Source: Novosphingobium umbonatum
GTDB taxonomy: Bacteria; Pseudomonadota; Alphaproteobacteria; Sphingomonadales; Sphingomonadaceae
DNA length: 64,000 nt
Direction of reading: 5' to 3'
NCBI RefSeq assembly: GCF_004005905.1
Contig: NZ_SACO01000002.1
Span: 186,001-250,000 of the forward strand
Shown: positions 63,583-64,000 of the stretch, piece after piece
Layout: the number at the start of each line of letters is the position of its first letter
Numbering within the stretch: the stretch's first letter is position 1
Program-made: the position numbers and the translations under genes
The notes under the pieces: generated by a model
What the model saw: the letters and a program-made list of their open reading frames with translations, nothing else
The model's database searches: none
What the model was told of the DNA's origin: nothing

Positions 63583-64000
63583 TCAAATCCCCACACTAGG
63601 CTGCCCCGCCGCGCGCTTGGGCCGCTGGGCGCCGGTGGCGTTGTCGAGAAACTCGCCATTGGCGGCGGGCGCGGGGTTGGAGGGGCCGTTGCCGTCGTCG
63701 GGGTTGTTGGTGGGCTGCGCGTCCTCATTGGGCACATAGCCGTCGTCGGCGGTCATATTGGCCATGTCGTCCGGCTCCAGCTGCCAATCGGGCAGGGTGA
63801 GCTGGGTTTCAAACGGCTCGACAGGGCGCTTGGCCACGGCCTGCTTCATGAATTGGGCAAAGGCGCGGGCGGGCGCGGTGCCGCCTTGCAGGCCGGCGAT
63901 GGGCTTGGCGTCATCGCGGCCCATCCATACGCCGGTGGTCACCCCGCTGGAAAAGCCGAGGAACCAGCCATCCTTGTTGCTGCTGGTGGTGCCGGTCTTG
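63583..64000 (-). CDS. Class A penicillin-binding protein, C-terminal part (5' end outside window)
   Basis: The frame is open from the window edge to the stop at 63583. It begins inside the transpeptidase domain with KTGTTSSNKDGWFLGFS, the KTG motif of penicillin-binding transpeptidases, then VTTGVWMGRDD and GLQGGTAPARAFAQFM, typical of PBP1A. The tail is Pro/Asn/Gly-rich and probably disordered. It cross-links peptidoglycan; the N-terminal glycosyltransferase part lies beyond position 64000. Confidence 0.9.
   Translation of the reverse strand, partial: KTGTTSSNKDGWFLGFSSGVTTGVWMGRDDAKPIAGLQGGTAPARAFAQFMKQAVAKRPVEPFETQLTLPDWQLEPDDMANMTADDGYVPNEDAQPTNNPDDGNGPSNPAPAANGEFLDNATGAQRPKRAAGQPSVGI

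Overview
The window is GC-rich, densely coded alphaproteobacterial DNA. It has many TonB-dependent receptors, Tat-type signal sequences, 4-bp ATGA start/stop overlaps and a hflKC-degP-mrp-hemH housekeeping set. Together these fit a sphingomonad, most likely Novosphingobium or a close relative (an inference from protein style, not from a marker gene). All features were read from sequence alone; no database was searched.

Layout. (1) 1-10133: a redox and methylation cluster. On the minus strand are cytochrome b561, a ureidoglycolate-lyase-fold protein, a 120-aa helical protein, a SAM methyltransferase and a Tat-exported flavin amine oxidase. On the plus strand are a GlcD-like FAD oxidase and a second, paralogous pair of methyltransferase plus 120-aa helical protein. 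A DUF1838 protein, a Tat-exported alpha/beta-hydrolase and a cytochrome c complete it. (2) 10245-19615: a TonB receptor, three MFS transporters, an alpha/beta-hydrolase-fold protein that lacks its catalytic Ser and His, its hypothetical partner, and a GabD-type aldehyde dehydrogenase. A tRNA-Thr(CGT) follows at 19851.

(3) 20004-38681: a glycan and N-acetylglucosamine utilization locus. The minus-strand operon nagB-II, nagA, nagF (EIIA-HPr-EI), nagE (EIICB), nagR gives PTS uptake and conversion of GlcNAc to fructose-6-P. The divergent plus strand carries a large TonB receptor, a GH89 alpha-N-acetylglucosaminidase translationally coupled to an HGSNAT/NagX-like membrane protein, a GH115 alpha-glucuronidase and, after two unrelated minus-strand genes, a LacI regulator. 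(4) 38948-40879: a small membrane protein and a methyl-accepting chemotaxis protein.

(5) 40892-50576: a 9.7-kb integrative element in tRNA-Lys(TTT), bounded by perfect 51-bp direct repeats. It has a tyrosine integrase, an AlpA-like regulator, a small primase-like protein and a large Toprim/DUF927 helicase. It also carries iterated short motifs near both ends and a GH3 glycosidase as cargo. No phage structural or conjugation genes are visible.

(6) 50631-64000: core chromosome with folK, a carbon-nitrogen hydrolase, msrA, rsmB, a DUF1674 protein, hemH, a molybdopterin-binding oxidoreductase, mrp, hflK, hflC and degP. An aspartate-racemase-like gene follows inside 41-bp perfect inverted repeats, then the 3' end of a class A penicillin-binding protein gene.

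The best candidates for undescribed biology are the duplicated methyltransferase and helical-partner module in the redox cluster, the coupled GH89/HGSNAT-like pair, and the GH3-carrying tRNA-Lys element with its repeat-based ends.
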